Assembly: GCF_038005225.1 (NCBI RefSeq)
Contig: NZ_JBBOSU010000001.1
Location: 112,001-176,000, forward strand
Length of the DNA: 64,000 nucleotides
Direction of reading: 5' to 3'
Source of the DNA: Solibacillus sp. FSL K6-1523
Lineage (GTDB): Bacteria; Bacillota; Bacilli; Bacillales_A; Planococcaceae
Below the pieces are notes generated by a model, which was not told the DNA's origin, did not search any database, and saw nothing but the letters and a program-made list of their open reading frames with translations. Position 1 is the stretch's first letter. Each line of letters starts with the position of its first letter. This document shows, one piece after another, positions 26,473-35,051 of the stretch. Position numbers and translations under genes: made by a program.

Positions 26473-27227
26473 AAAGGATATTACAGGCAGATCAATTAAA
26501 ACTAAAACGATCGTCGTTATTAATTATTGTTTTATTAGTTCCGTTACTTATTTTAGCATACGAATTAGTGAATCTCACATATCGTACCGAGTTTGTGGAA
26601 AAACAAGCTGAAATGTTTGGTGCTAGTTCTATGTGGATGTTTTTATTGTATGACAACAGTTTGTTATTTGGTCTAGGTTTCCCATTAGCCATCACACTAG
26701 CTGCATCAGTGATAGCTAATATTGAACATCAGGCAAATGGATGGAAACATACTCTTTCAATGCCTATATCAAGAGGGAAAATTTATTTGAGTAAATTTAT
26801 TTGGCTAACTATTAGTCTGTTCTTTTCAACTACCTTTTTTCTAATTGGAATGATTCTATTAGGAAAAATACTAAGATTTGAAGGGAATATTCCTTTTGGG
26901 TTATTGATAGGCGATTGTTACGGTATGTTAGTCACAGTATTACCAATTATGGCTTTTCAATTTTGGTTGTCTATGACCATTAAAAATCAGGCATTCTCGA
27001 TCCTTATTGGATCAGTTTCGGCTATTATGGGTCTTTTTTTAGCGGCTGCTCAAATGACAAGGTGGTTCCCTTTAGCTTATCCAATCCAATCATCAACAGT
27101 CATATTACAATATGAGGGTATTGGATATAACCCGGATTTTTCAGCCTATCTCGTCATCAATTTCATATTAGGTATAATCCTAATGTTTATAGGTTCTAAA
27201 CATTTTGCTAAACGAAATGTCCAGTAG
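26469..27227 (+). CDS. ABC-2 permease, LanE/BcrB type
   Basis: 252 aa, about six transmembrane helices. The N terminus KRILQADQLKLKRSS and the segment IANIEHQANGWKHTLSMPISRGKIYLSK are typical of lantibiotic-immunity permeases (E/G pair). It pairs with the next permease, which has the same layout and is a diverged paralogue. Confidence 0.88.
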   Translation: MKRILQADQLKLKRSSLLIIVLLVPLLILAYELVNLTYRTEFVEKQAEMFGASSMWMFLLYDNSLLFGLGFPLAITLAASVIANIEHQANGWKHTLSMPISRGKIYLSKFIWLTISLFFSTTFFLIGMILLGKILRFEGNIPFGLLIGDCYGMLVTVLPIMAFQFWLSMTIKNQAFSILIGSVSAIMGLFLAAAQMTRWFPLAYPIQSSTVILQYEGIGYNPDFSAYLVINFILGIILMFIGSKHFAKRNVQ

Positions 27228-27239
27228 GGAGAGATTATT

Positions 27240-27974
27240 TTGAAAAATATCTTATATGTTGAACGATTAAAGTTAAAACGTTCCAGGTTGTGGTTACTTT
27301 ACTTAATGGGTCCCTTATTAGGGGTGTTCCTAGCTTATATCAATTTTTATAAAAACTATAATCTTTTTATGCAGCCTGGAGACAATGAGTGGATTGAAGT
27401 GTGGACACAGGTAGCGTTATTTATGGGTCCTTTTGTATTACCAATCTTAGTTGGGATATACGCAGCTCTTGTTTGTAGGGAAGAACATGTCGGTGGTGGT
27501 TGGAAGCAACTTTTAGCTTTACCACTCAAACACTCGGAAATATTTTTGGGGAAATTTTTAACAGTGGTTCGTATGGTAATCATTACAATGTTAGTTTTAA
27601 TAACCTTATTTATTGGAGTTGGTTTTATAAAAGGAGTAGAAGGTAATCTTCCTATCTTTGCAATTTTCGGATTCATGATTAGAGGAATTTTAGCATGCTT
27701 GCCTTTGATACTTTTACAACTAATTATATCCATTAGAGCTAAAACTTTTGGCATACCATTGGCAGGTAGCGTTATTTTTACTCTCCCAGCTATAATTATT
27801 GCGAGTACACCATTAGGACAGATTTATCCATGGACGCAGCCTATGCTAGCGATGTCACCTGAAGATGAATCCCCTATTCAATCTTATTTCTTATTTTATG
27901 CACTACTAATTGGGACCTTCCTATTCTTACTTCTTTATGGTTTGCGGAGTTTTGCAAAACGGGACATGATTTAA
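27240..27974 (+). CDS. ABC-2 permease, LanG type
   Basis: 244 aa, six transmembrane helices. It shares the LKLKRS start and the CREEHVGGGWKQLLALPLKHSEIFLGKF block with the previous permease. The start is TTG at 27240 with GGGAGAG upstream. Last gene of the three-gene operon. Just behind it a transposase remnant begins. Confidence 0.85.
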   Translation: MKNILYVERLKLKRSRLWLLYLMGPLLGVFLAYINFYKNYNLFMQPGDNEWIEVWTQVALFMGPFVLPILVGIYAALVCREEHVGGGWKQLLALPLKHSEIFLGKFLTVVRMVIITMLVLITLFIGVGFIKGVEGNLPIFAIFGFMIRGILACLPLILLQLIISIRAKTFGIPLAGSVIFTLPAIIIASTPLGQIYPWTQPMLAMSPEDESPIQSYFLFYALLIGTFLFLLLYGLRSFAKRDMI

Positions 27975-28005
27975 CTGATTCTGGCTGGTTTCCTCTTGGA
28001 TAGTT

Positions 28006-28233
28006 AAAATCGGCCTTCTTTCTAGAGCACAATTTAAATTTTCTGAAGTTAGATGGAGTGCATTAGATTTCGTCCCAAAACGATGGGAAAAGCATGTGTA
28101 CGATGAGGTAGGAACAATTAATCGCCATTATTATGAAATGGCTGCACTAACGGAATTAAAAAATCACATTTGTTCAGGGGACATATCTGTAGTCGGTAGT
28201 GGACCAACAACTCGTTATAAAGCGAGGGAATAG
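28006..28233 (+). pseudogene. tnpA: Tn3-family transposase remnant
   Basis: An uninterrupted 75-codon stretch ending in TAG that matches an internal part of Tn3-type TnpA: WSALDFVPKRWEKHV, then HYYEMAALTELKNH and SGDISVVGS (family: HYWELCVLxxLRDxLRSGDVWVEGS). No start codon, and the rest of the ~970-aa protein is missing. It suggests the preceding resistance genes arrived with, or near, a Tn3-type transposon. Confidence 0.75.
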
Positions 28234-28277
28234 AAGGTTGCAAGAAGTTATGAAAGTAAACATTGCACAATGCAGGT

Positions 28278-28340
28278 ATCAAACAGTGCCCCCTAAACAG
28301 GGGGGCGCTATTTGACGTATGTTCGTATATGGCACGCTAT
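28278..28340 (+). repeat. Palindromic direct repeat, copy 2
   Basis: Same layout as copy 1 at 22875: ATCAAACAGTGCC, a GC-rich centre (CCCCCTAAACAGGGGGG), then TTTGACGTATGTTCGTAT and CGCTAT. The central hairpin here is nearly perfect. The two copies frame the two-component/ABC island. The rest of the gap to 28608 shows no convincing gene. Confidence 0.7.
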
Positions 28341-28608
28341 TTTTTATGTATTTGGATTTTGCTGTATCAGTTCGTTGCGAATTTGTATTAAGATCGTAAG
28401 CCCCCAAAGGATGATACCAATTAAACAACCCAATCCCAAAAATAAACCGACTGTTCTTTAAAAAAATCTGTGACATTCCTATTTGTAATATCAGTAAATT
28501 TGTGAATATTCAAAGCTCTTAATTGCAAAAATAGACTTTATGTGATAAAAATTAAATTGTAAGATAATTTATGTTTTGTAAATTAAAAATGACTTGGAGG
28601 CTTTTAAA

Positions 28609-29352
28609 ATGAGATTACAAGGTAAAGTAGCAATTATTACAGGTGCGGCAAATGGTATGGGTGCTGAAGAAGCAAGATTATTTGCAAAAGAAGGCGCGAA
28701 AGTTGTTGCAACGGACTTTAATGAAGCAAAATTAGTAGAAGTAGAAGCAGAAATTAAAGCTGCTGGTGGAGAAATCACAGCAATTAAGCAAAATGTTACT
28801 TCTGAAGATGAATGGAAAGCAATCGTAGCTAAAACAGTTGAGTTATATGGTAAAGTCGATATTCTTGTAAACAATGCGGGTGTTGCGAGTCCAAATAGTT
28901 TCGCGAATATGGAAATGGACGAGTGGAATTCCGTTATGGACATCAACTTAAATGGTTGTGTATTAGGGATGAAATACTGTATTCCAGAAATGAAAAAAGC
29001 AGGCGGCGGTTCTGTCATTAATATTTCTTCTATTGGCGGTATTGTAGGGATGGCTGGATCAAGCCCATATACAGCTGCAAAAGGTGCATTACGTGCTTTA
29101 TCAAAATCAGCGGCAGTTGAATATGGAAAAGATAAAATCCGCGTGAACTCAGTACACCCAGGTATTATTGTAACTCCTATGACAGCGCCTTCGATGGAAG
29201 CGGCAATGCCTTATTATGAATTACATACGCAATTACCTTACTTTGGTAACCCAGAAGATGTAGCATATGGCGTTGTATTTTTAGCGAGTGATGAATCTAA
29301 ATTTATGACAGGTGCAGAGCTTGTCATTGACGGTGGATGGACAGCACTATAA
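28609..29352 (+). CDS. Short-chain dehydrogenase/reductase (SDR)
   Basis: Classical 247-aa SDR: cofactor motif TGAANGMG (11-18), NNAG (88-91), catalytic Ser141, Tyr154 and Lys158 (SSPYTAAKG), and C terminus GAELVIDGGWTAL. Asp36 after strand 2 favours NAD(H) over NADP(H). It is closest in pattern to glucose dehydrogenase / 3-alpha(20-beta)-hydroxysteroid dehydrogenase-like SDRs; the substrate is unknown. GGAGG lies 10 nt before the ATG at 28609. A hairpin AACTTGATT/AATCAAGTT directly overlaps the stop codon. A TetR gene follows 280 bp later. Confidence 0.9.
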   Translation: MRLQGKVAIITGAANGMGAEEARLFAKEGAKVVATDFNEAKLVEVEAEIKAAGGEITAIKQNVTSEDEWKAIVAKTVELYGKVDILVNNAGVASPNSFANMEMDEWNSVMDINLNGCVLGMKYCIPEMKKAGGGSVINISSIGGIVGMAGSSPYTAAKGALRALSKSAAVEYGKDKIRVNSVHPGIIVTPMTAPSMEAAMPYYELHTQLPYFGNPEDVAYGVVFLASDESKFMTGAELVIDGGWTAL

Positions 29353-29381
29353 CTTGATTCGGCAAATCAAGTTGGGCCCCA

Positions 29382-29465
29382 GCGGATGTCACAGATTTTC
29401 AAGGGAAGTTTTTCGAGCGAACTCGAAAAAATCTGGACGCAATTACGCCTTGGCGTAATTGATTA
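29382..29465 (+). repeat. 84-bp structured intergenic repeat, copy A
   Basis: 74 of 84 bases match copy B at 51334. Two hairpins: TTTTTCGAG-cgaa-CTCGAAAAA, enclosed by CAGATTTT/AAAATCTG, and CAATTACGCC-tt-GGCGTAATTG. Differences between copies fall mostly in the loops. Confidence 0.85.
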
Positions 29466-29533
29466 TTATGGAATCATGGAATGAGAGCAATCTTGTTCGA
29501 TGATTCTTTTTTATCTCTTTGTATGGAATGAAC

Positions 29534-29596
29534 GGATAGAAAGTTAAAAGTGACGGATAGAACAGCGATTCCGATGGATAGCTAAAATTCGTGGCA
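29534..29596 (+). repeat. 21-bp periodic array, GGATAGAA type, three units
   Basis: GGATAG begins at 29534, 29555 and 29576, exactly 21 bp apart; the rest of each unit varies. Read in one plus frame, the units give DRKLKVT, DRTAIPM, DS-stop. The same type recurs at 48505. Confidence 0.7.
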
Positions 29597-29629
29597 AGTG
29601 AAAGCAATATATAGATAGGTGTGATGTAG

Positions 29630-30226
29630 TTGAAACTGGATGCTAGACAAGTGAAATCCATAAAAAAAATGCATAAAGCGTATCTTTCATTACTCATAAA
29701 ATCGAATGAAAACATGTCGATACAAAATATTTGTTTAGAGGCGGATGTAACACGGCCTACCTTTTATAAATTTTATAGGGACCCGATGGAACTTCGCCTA
29801 CATTTGCATGAAACGTTGTTGAAAGATTTAAAGGCATGCTTGGAAATTAACCATCCAAAAGATATGAAAGATTTTGGTCCAGAAGAATTGCCTGAAAATA
29901 TGCTGTGGCTATTTGAACATATTTTAGAAAATCAATTAGCTTATGAAGTTTTATTAGTTAATCAACCAGATGGCCTATTTATTAAGGCATTTAAAGAAAT
30001 TTTACTACAGTATATTGAAGATGGAATTGCTACGACAAAAATCCCGCCGAAAGATATACGGGCGGAAAGTGCATTTATTCTTCATTATGTTGCAGGTGCT
30101 TATATTGAGAGTATTACTTGGTGGATTCAAAATAATTGTGAGCACGAGCCATCATATATGGCGTTGAAATTACTCGAGATTTCTTTGCATGGGCCTTATA
30201 AAGTAGAGATTGAATGGAAAAAATGA
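29630..30226 (+). CDS. TetR/AcrR-family regulator
   Basis: 198 aa. N-terminal HTH: AYLSLLIKSNENMSIQNICLEADVTRPTFYKFYRDPMEL, the usual TetR pattern with a recognition helix TRPTFYKFY. The helical C-terminal ligand domain resembles the DhaS/YcbJ-like TetR_C group (AGAYIESITWWIQNN). The start is TTG with a weak AGGTG upstream. It may regulate the preceding SDR gene (inference from position only). Confidence 0.85.
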   Translation: MKLDARQVKSIKKMHKAYLSLLIKSNENMSIQNICLEADVTRPTFYKFYRDPMELRLHLHETLLKDLKACLEINHPKDMKDFGPEELPENMLWLFEHILENQLAYEVLLVNQPDGLFIKAFKEILLQYIEDGIATTKIPPKDIRAESAFILHYVAGAYIESITWWIQNNCEHEPSYMALKLLEISLHGPYKVEIEWKK

Positions 30227-30247
30227 GCGCTCTGAATGAGGGAAAGG

Positions 30248-30643
30248 TTATTTCATGTCTTTCCCCATTTTAAGAAAATAGGCTCTTACTTCTTCGGGCA
30301 ATTCTTCAACGTTCAGCACTTCTAATTTGTGTGTCCCCGGAGAAGTCATAAGTACATATGTTTTATCATTATATACAAATAGTGTAAATTGATTGATTTG
30401 TTCAGCAATAGTATTTAAGTTATTAATATAATGAAAATCGTCTTCATCCAAGTAATCCTCGTAACCCTCTAACATAAACTGCTTTGCCTCTTCATAATCT
30501 TTAGCAAATGAAAAACTTTGATAGAGTTCAAGGGAGTTTTTAGGTTTTATAAAATTAAAATAAAAGATTACGAATGCAATAATTAGTACTTGCATAATTA
30601 AAAAAAGCGCCAATCTTTTCGAATCGCCCTTGCTAGAGTTCAC
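30248..30643 (-). CDS. Single-pass membrane protein, function unknown
   Basis: 131 aa: a short basic N terminus, one hydrophobic helix (LALFLIMQVLIIAFVIFYF, residues ~11-29) and an acidic extracytoplasmic or cytoplasmic domain. Start GTG at 30643 with GGGGGG 5 nt upstream. It lies 36 bp behind the next minus-strand gene and is probably co-transcribed with it. I do not recognise the family. Confidence 0.65.
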   Translation of the reverse strand: MNSSKGDSKRLALFLIMQVLIIAFVIFYFNFIKPKNSLELYQSFSFAKDYEEAKQFMLEGYEDYLDEDDFHYINNLNTIAEQINQFTLFVYNDKTYVLMTSPGTHKLEVLNVEELPEEVRAYFLKMGKDMK

Positions 30644-30679
30644 TATAATCCCCCCATGTCTCTAATATAATTTTTCCCC

Positions 30680-31156
30680 TTAAACAAAATAAGCGCGACT
30701 ATATCTTTTTTGTTCAATCGTTTCAAGTTGGCTTGGCTGAACCTCATTAATTTTGAATGTATATTGTTTCAAACTATGCGCCTCATCATCAGCCCAAAAA
30801 ACAAGTAATTCTACGTTGTGTTCTGCTCGTATATTTTCTTTTATATAATTTGAAAGATCCGTTAAAAACTCACCTCTCCAGTTGCCTCCGATAAAATAGA
30901 CATGCTCTTTTTTTGAGTAAAATCTTAAATCAAATGGAGGCGTTTCAGTAGCTGAAATTACTAATTTGTTAAATGCAGATTCATCAGGAGCTTGAATGAT
31001 TAGTGCATCGTCGTCCATCGTATGCCAAATTTTCTCGGGTGAATTTTCTGTAATAGGATTTAAAAATTTTAATTCTCGAACGGTTATTTCAGTAATTCCC
31101 GTTAAATCGACTTCCTTTAACGGTTGGTCTGAAACAAGCATTGTAAATAAAGACAT
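30680..31156 (-). CDS. Conserved-looking soluble protein, function unknown
   Basis: 158 aa, soluble, mixed alpha/beta, no signal peptide and no domain I recognise. Features: VDLTGITEITVRELKFLNPI near the N terminus, PPFDLRFYSKKEHVYFIGGN in the middle and ELLVFWADDEAHSLKQY near the end. AAAAGGAGC lies 9 nt before the ATG. The gene is in line with 30248-30643 and a small membrane-protein ORF at 31247-31417. Confidence 0.7.
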   Translation of the reverse strand: MSLFTMLVSDQPLKEVDLTGITEITVRELKFLNPITENSPEKIWHTMDDDALIIQAPDESAFNKLVISATETPPFDLRFYSKKEHVYFIGGNWRGEFLTDLSNYIKENIRAEHNVELLVFWADDEAHSLKQYTFKINEVQPSQLETIEQKRYSRAYFV

Positions 31157-31246
31157 AATAATAAGGCTCCTTTTGATTTATATTCATTCTTTATTGTGGC
31201 TGAAATTAAAACGAACAAGTTTAAAAGGTAGAAAGAAACTAAAGAT

Positions 31247-31417
31247 TTAACGTTCCCCTTTATTCTCCTCGAATTTCTGAAATAACGTTAATGTAATGGA
31301 TAAGATAATAAAAAGTATAGCAAAGTTTAGCAATGAATTGCTTTCGATTATATCAAGTATATACATGGTTATGCCTACAATTATTGCAATAATTAATGAT
31401 TTGTAATGCAAGTACAT
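31247..31417 (-). CDS. Small two-helix membrane protein (56 aa)
   Basis: A 56-codon frame, MYLHYKSLIIAIIVGITMYI at the start, LLNFAILFIILSITLTLF in the second half and a charged tail FEENKGER. Two hydrophobic helices separated by IESNS are what a real small membrane protein shows. The ribosome binding site (AGGTTGG, 8 nt upstream) is only fair. It sits just upstream of two unknown minus-strand genes and may belong with them. The rest of the 31157-31610 gap shows nothing else. Confidence 0.5.
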   Translation of the reverse strand: MYLHYKSLIIAIIVGITMYILDIIESNSLLNFAILFIILSITLTLFQKFEENKGER

Positions 31418-31610
31418 TATTTCGCCAACCTATTTGGTGATTCAAAATAGATTGGAATAAATCTACTTGAGACCTCCATTGGAGATTGAAAATTTACAAT
31501 ATTCGTAATTATACTTGAAAAATAAAGTTTATCTAGTAATATATGTTAAACACAAGGATAAATATAATTTTAGTATATTGAATAGGCAATAAGGGCGGGG
31601 GAGATTTTCG

Positions 31611-32522
31611 ATGAATCACGGAATAAGGAAAAATACTTTTAAAATGGGGATTATCGCATTATTAGTATCTGCCATTATTACAGCGTTAAGCCAAGTGTAT
31701 TATGCGAATAAAGTGCAGGGGATTCACCCATTTCTTTTTACGGGAATTAGTTTCTTTGTGACAGCCGTTTACTTTCAAGCTTTTGCATTTAAGCAAAAGG
31801 TGAAAGTCCAATGGCAAGAAGCGCGGCGTCCACTGTTGCTTTTAAATATGGCATCGATTATTACATTTATGGGATTTTACTTCGCATTAAAATATATAGA
31901 ACCTGCTATTGTCAGTTCGCTTGAAATGGGAATTGGTCCACTTTTTATTTTACTTTTAGCCGTCTTTCAAAAAACAGCGGTCCGCCAAAAACAATGGTAT
32001 ATCGCGATAGGAACATTTATAGCATGCGCGGTGCTAATTTCTGCTGTGTTATTTGGTGAATCCGGCGTGAAAATGCAATTATCGATAGAAGTGATATTAG
32101 GAATTGTCGCAAGTTTGTTATGTGGAGTAGGTGCTGTATTCTGTTCCATCTATTCTAAACAACTTAATGAACTGGGCTGGACAAGCTCGATGATTTTAGC
32201 GAAAAGATATATTGGCATTATTATTATTTCATTTCTTTTTACATATGACCTTATAATCCCTTATTTTAAAGCGAATATTACTTGGATTTTACTCATTACC
32301 GTTTTAGGTGTCATGTTGCCAATGTATTTATTACAAAAAGGAATTCAATATACGAATACGTTCATCGTCATGATGTCATTATGCTTTATTCCGGTCTTTA
32401 CTTTTGCTTTTCAATTATTCGATGCGCGTATTCAATTTTCGGGACTTACTTTTATCGGCGTTAGTTTATTATTTTTATTCGGTGTATTAAGTATTTTGGG
32501 GGAAAATAAGGAGATAGGGTAA
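31611..32522 (+). CDS. EamA/DMT-superfamily transporter
   Basis: 303 aa, ten transmembrane helices in two EamA halves (first: LLVSAIITALSQVYYANKVQ; second: EVILGIVASLLCGVGAVFCS). The loop ALKYIEPAIVSSLEMG is typical of the drug/metabolite transporter family. GGGGGAG lies 9 nt before the ATG. Substrate unknown. A GNAT acetyltransferase follows 46 bp later. Confidence 0.88.
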   Translation: MNHGIRKNTFKMGIIALLVSAIITALSQVYYANKVQGIHPFLFTGISFFVTAVYFQAFAFKQKVKVQWQEARRPLLLLNMASIITFMGFYFALKYIEPAIVSSLEMGIGPLFILLLAVFQKTAVRQKQWYIAIGTFIACAVLISAVLFGESGVKMQLSIEVILGIVASLLCGVGAVFCSIYSKQLNELGWTSSMILAKRYIGIIIISFLFTYDLIIPYFKANITWILLITVLGVMLPMYLLQKGIQYTNTFIVMMSLCFIPVFTFAFQLFDARIQFSGLTFIGVSLLFLFGVLSILGENKEIG

Positions 32523-32568
32523 AGTATAGCGCGCATTATAAATATCAATTATGAAAAGAGGAATAACT

Positions 32569-33009
32569 ATGAAAATTGAACGAGTTGATTTAACGAATGT
32601 AGAAGAAATAGCTAGATTATTCGATTCTTATAGAACGTTCTATAACCAAACGAGTGATCTAATCGGTGCAACTAACTTTTTGAAAGAGCGAATTCGCAAT
32701 AAAGAATCGATTATTTTTGCAGCAAAGAAAGCAGGGGAATTTGTAGGATTCACTCAAATTTATCCGACATTTTCCTCTGTCGCGATGAAACCGGCTTTTA
32801 TTTTAAATGATTTATATGTTGCAGATCATTGCCGAAGAAGTGGTGTCGCGGAAAAGTTGATGGAAGAAGCTTTCGAATATGCAAAAAAGAATAAGGGTCG
32901 ATTTATCACTTTAGAAACGGGATCTTCTAATACGAAAGCACAAGCACTCTATGAAAAAATGGGAATGGAAATTGAGGATGATGTGAAGCACTACACATAT
33001 TATTGGTGA
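32569..33009 (+). CDS. GNAT-family N-acetyltransferase
   Basis: 146 aa. GNAT motif A: ILNDLYVADHCRRSGVAEKLMEEAFEYAKKN, with the acetyl-CoA loop R-R-S-G-V-A; motif B: FITLETGSSNTKAQALYEKMGM. The substrate is unknown; the proximity to a transporter gene is not decisive. Start ATG at 32569 with GAGGAA upstream. Confidence 0.9.
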   Translation: MKIERVDLTNVEEIARLFDSYRTFYNQTSDLIGATNFLKERIRNKESIIFAAKKAGEFVGFTQIYPTFSSVAMKPAFILNDLYVADHCRRSGVAEKLMEEAFEYAKKNKGRFITLETGSSNTKAQALYEKMGMEIEDDVKHYTYYW

Positions 33010-33091
33010 ATTAAGTTAGCAGCCATATTTCGAGATGATTTATTGTATACTAAATAGGTAAGTAACTTTTCATGTAAAGGGGCAGGTTTAA

Positions 33092-33412
33092 ATGATTATC
33101 GTTACAACTGAAAACATTGCGAATCATGAAATTAAAGAAGTGATCGGTCCGGTATTTGGTTTAACTGTAAGAGCTAGAGGAATTGGTAAAGATATTATGG
33201 CTTCATTTAAGGGGCTTGTAGGTGGGGAAATTAACCAGTATACAGAAATGCTTGAAGATGCCAGAAAGCAAGCGATGGATCGAATGGTGAAAAATGCTTC
33301 GGCAATGGGTGCCAATGCAATTATTATGATGCGTTTCGACTCAGGTGAAATTGGTCAAAATATGAGCGAAATCGTATCTTATGGAACAGCTGTTATTGTG
33401 GAAAAGAAATAG
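33092..33412 (+). CDS. YbjQ/UPF0145 family protein
   Basis: 106 aa, matching the whole UPF0145 (YbjQ) family: TENIANHEIKEVIGPVFGLTVRARG, ARKQAMDRMVKNASAMGANAI and the C-terminal YGTAVIV. A small pentameric protein family of unclear function, sometimes called heavy-metal-binding on weak grounds. GGGGC lies upstream. A membrane-anchored small protein follows with a 2-bp gap. Confidence 0.9.
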   Translation: MIIVTTENIANHEIKEVIGPVFGLTVRARGIGKDIMASFKGLVGGEINQYTEMLEDARKQAMDRMVKNASAMGANAIIMMRFDSGEIGQNMSEIVSYGTAVIVEKK

Positions 33413-33414
33413 CA

Positions 33415-33648
33415 ATGGGATGGATTTTAGGATTTTACGGCATCCAATTGTTAATTCTTATTGTATTAATAATCGGGTCATGGCTGTTTTGGGATCGCCG
33501 TTTCAAAACAAAACATGGCAAGCAAGTTCCAAAAGGTTTCGAACGTACAAATGAAATATCAATTGACCCGAGTACAAATAAGCGATTAATCGTTTACTTC
33601 AACAAAGAAACGGGCGAGCGGTTTTATAAAGAGGATAATAATAATTAA
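33415..33648 (+). CDS. Small membrane-anchored protein next to YbjQ
   Basis: 77 aa: one N-terminal helix (LGFYGIQLLILIVLIIGSWL) and a ~50-aa cytoplasmic domain with the pattern VPKGFERTNEISIDPSTNKR. The ATG is 2 bp after the ybjQ-like stop, so the two are co-translated and may work together. I do not know the family's function. Confidence 0.75.
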   Translation: MGWILGFYGIQLLILIVLIIGSWLFWDRRFKTKHGKQVPKGFERTNEISIDPSTNKRLIVYFNKETGERFYKEDNNN

Positions 33649-33652
33649 CTTG

Positions 33653-33690
33653 AAAAGGTCCCTGCTCCAAACAGGTGCCTTTTCTTTTTT
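33653..33690 (+). terminator. Terminator after the YbjQ pair
   Basis: The stem AAAAGG..CCTG / CAGG..CCTTTT with one internal mismatch, followed by CTTTTTT. Confidence 0.75.
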
Positions 33691-33888
33691 ATTTAGCTTT
33701 GTTAAAGATGAAGGTTGATATTTAATGAATCATACTCTTTTATGTTTGTATTTTTAGGTGAGTTAAGCGATATTGTATAATGTTACCAAAGGACGCTTTG
33801 GGGGCTTACTTTTATGGAATGCTTACGGAAGAAACTTTTGTGTTGATGTAAATACTCATGAATATTTTTTTGTCGGTCTACTTATTCT

Positions 33889-34905
33889 TTATATTCCCAC
33901 TTGTTCATCAATAAAATCAATCGTCTGTTGCAAACTTTCCTTTGCTTCCTCTAATTCATAATTAAATTGATATTCATGTACAATTTCCTTTTCTGCCTCA
34001 TTAAAAAATAATGATTGGACAGGAATGTTGAGCGATTTCAGCTTTTCTTCAAATGCCATTCCTTGTTCTTGGAATGAAAACGCATTGCCGTCCGTTATGT
34101 ACGTCGGTGGAAAATCTTCTGTGATATATTCTTTTACAGAAGCCTGTTTAATTTCCATACTCTCTTTCCAATCTCTTGTGCCAATGAGCGCACGGGCTAC
34201 GGTGTTTACGAAGAATTTCATAAACCGATCATCTGATTTTACAGTCGTCATTTGTTGAATATCGATGGGACCACTGTAAGAGATAAACCCATGGATTGAA
34301 TTTTCTCCTATTGTTTGTTTCATATCTAGCTCACGTGCATAAGCCGTATTCGTTTGAATCGCAACGTATTGTGCAGCAATTTGGGCTCCTGCTGAGTCGC
34401 CACCAAAAAGGATTGTTGAAAGATCTATCATTGGATACGTGTCTTTATGCGCTCGTAAAAATTGAACGAGTTCTTCTACTTGCTTTACTTGCCCTGGATA
34501 TTGTAATTGTGGGGCTTTTTCATAGTTCATGGCAACGATTGCAATTTCATTATCCGCAGCAATATAGGTCGCAAACTCTGCAATCCCTTCTTTATTGCCA
34601 GAAACATAGCCACCCCCATGTACCCAAATTAAAACGGGTAACGGCCCTTCTTGATTTTTTGGATAATATAAATCAAAAATGTTGTCGTTGAAAGTGGAAT
34701 CATAAGGGACATCTTTTAACACTTCAACTTTAGATGCGGCATCTTGATAACGGGCTTCATCTAAAATAACGACTGGTTGATCGAACATTTTACTAATGAT
34801 ATAAACGCCAGGTTTCACGGACACTTTAAAGGCAATAAAAATTGCGAGTGCAAGACCTACAATAATTCCGACGATCCATAATAATACGATTCGTAACTTT
34901 TTCAT
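33889..34905 (-). CDS. Membrane-anchored alpha/beta hydrolase (esterase)
   Basis: 338 aa. An N-terminal helix (residues 5-26) anchors the enzyme, and the catalytic domain faces outward. The oxyanion motif HGGGY is at 96-100 and the nucleophile elbow GGDSAG gives Ser171, as in the HSL-like carboxylesterase family. The catalytic His lies in the C-terminal part (IVHEYQF). AAAAGGAG lies 7 nt before the ATG at 34905. It is a single gene with a transposase remnant upstream. Substrate unknown. Confidence 0.85.
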   Translation of the reverse strand: MKKLRIVLLWIVGIIVGLALAIFIAFKVSVKPGVYIISKMFDQPVVILDEARYQDAASKVEVLKDVPYDSTFNDNIFDLYYPKNQEGPLPVLIWVHGGGYVSGNKEGIAEFATYIAADNEIAIVAMNYEKAPQLQYPGQVKQVEELVQFLRAHKDTYPMIDLSTILFGGDSAGAQIAAQYVAIQTNTAYARELDMKQTIGENSIHGFISYSGPIDIQQMTTVKSDDRFMKFFVNTVARALIGTRDWKESMEIKQASVKEYITEDFPPTYITDGNAFSFQEQGMAFEEKLKSLNIPVQSLFFNEAEKEIVHEYQFNYELEEAKESLQQTIDFIDEQVGI

Positions 34906-34947
34906 ATTTTGACTCCTTTTAAAAAACAAACTTTAGATTTGTTCTGA

Positions 34948-35051
34948 TTATACGATTCTATCATCTTCATTAAACTGGTTGGCGATATAATTTCTAATTG
35001 TATCTTCGTCTACTATGGCACAAAAGTAACCTCTTACCCACTCATTTGGAC
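34948..35051 (-). pseudogene. IS200-type TnpA C-terminal remnant
   Basis: The minus strand encodes CPNEWVRGYFCAIVDEDTIR and NYIANQFNEDD before a stop, matching the end of IS200/IS605 transposases (LWGRGYFVxTVGxVDEExIxxYIxxQ). The N-terminal HUH part is missing. A CTCTAGTC/GACTAGAG inverted repeat lies just upstream (35086-35127). Only a fossil. Confidence 0.6.

Noticed and set aside
28347-28450. Minus-strand hydrophobic stretch (GCLIGIILWGLTILIQIRNE)
   Set aside because: About 30 codons with no start codon or ribosome binding site; at best a gene fragment.
29382-29465. CRISPR or tRNA-like interpretation of the repeated hairpins
   Set aside because: Only two distant copies, no spacers, and no cloverleaf; no CRISPR array or tRNA was found anywhere in the window.
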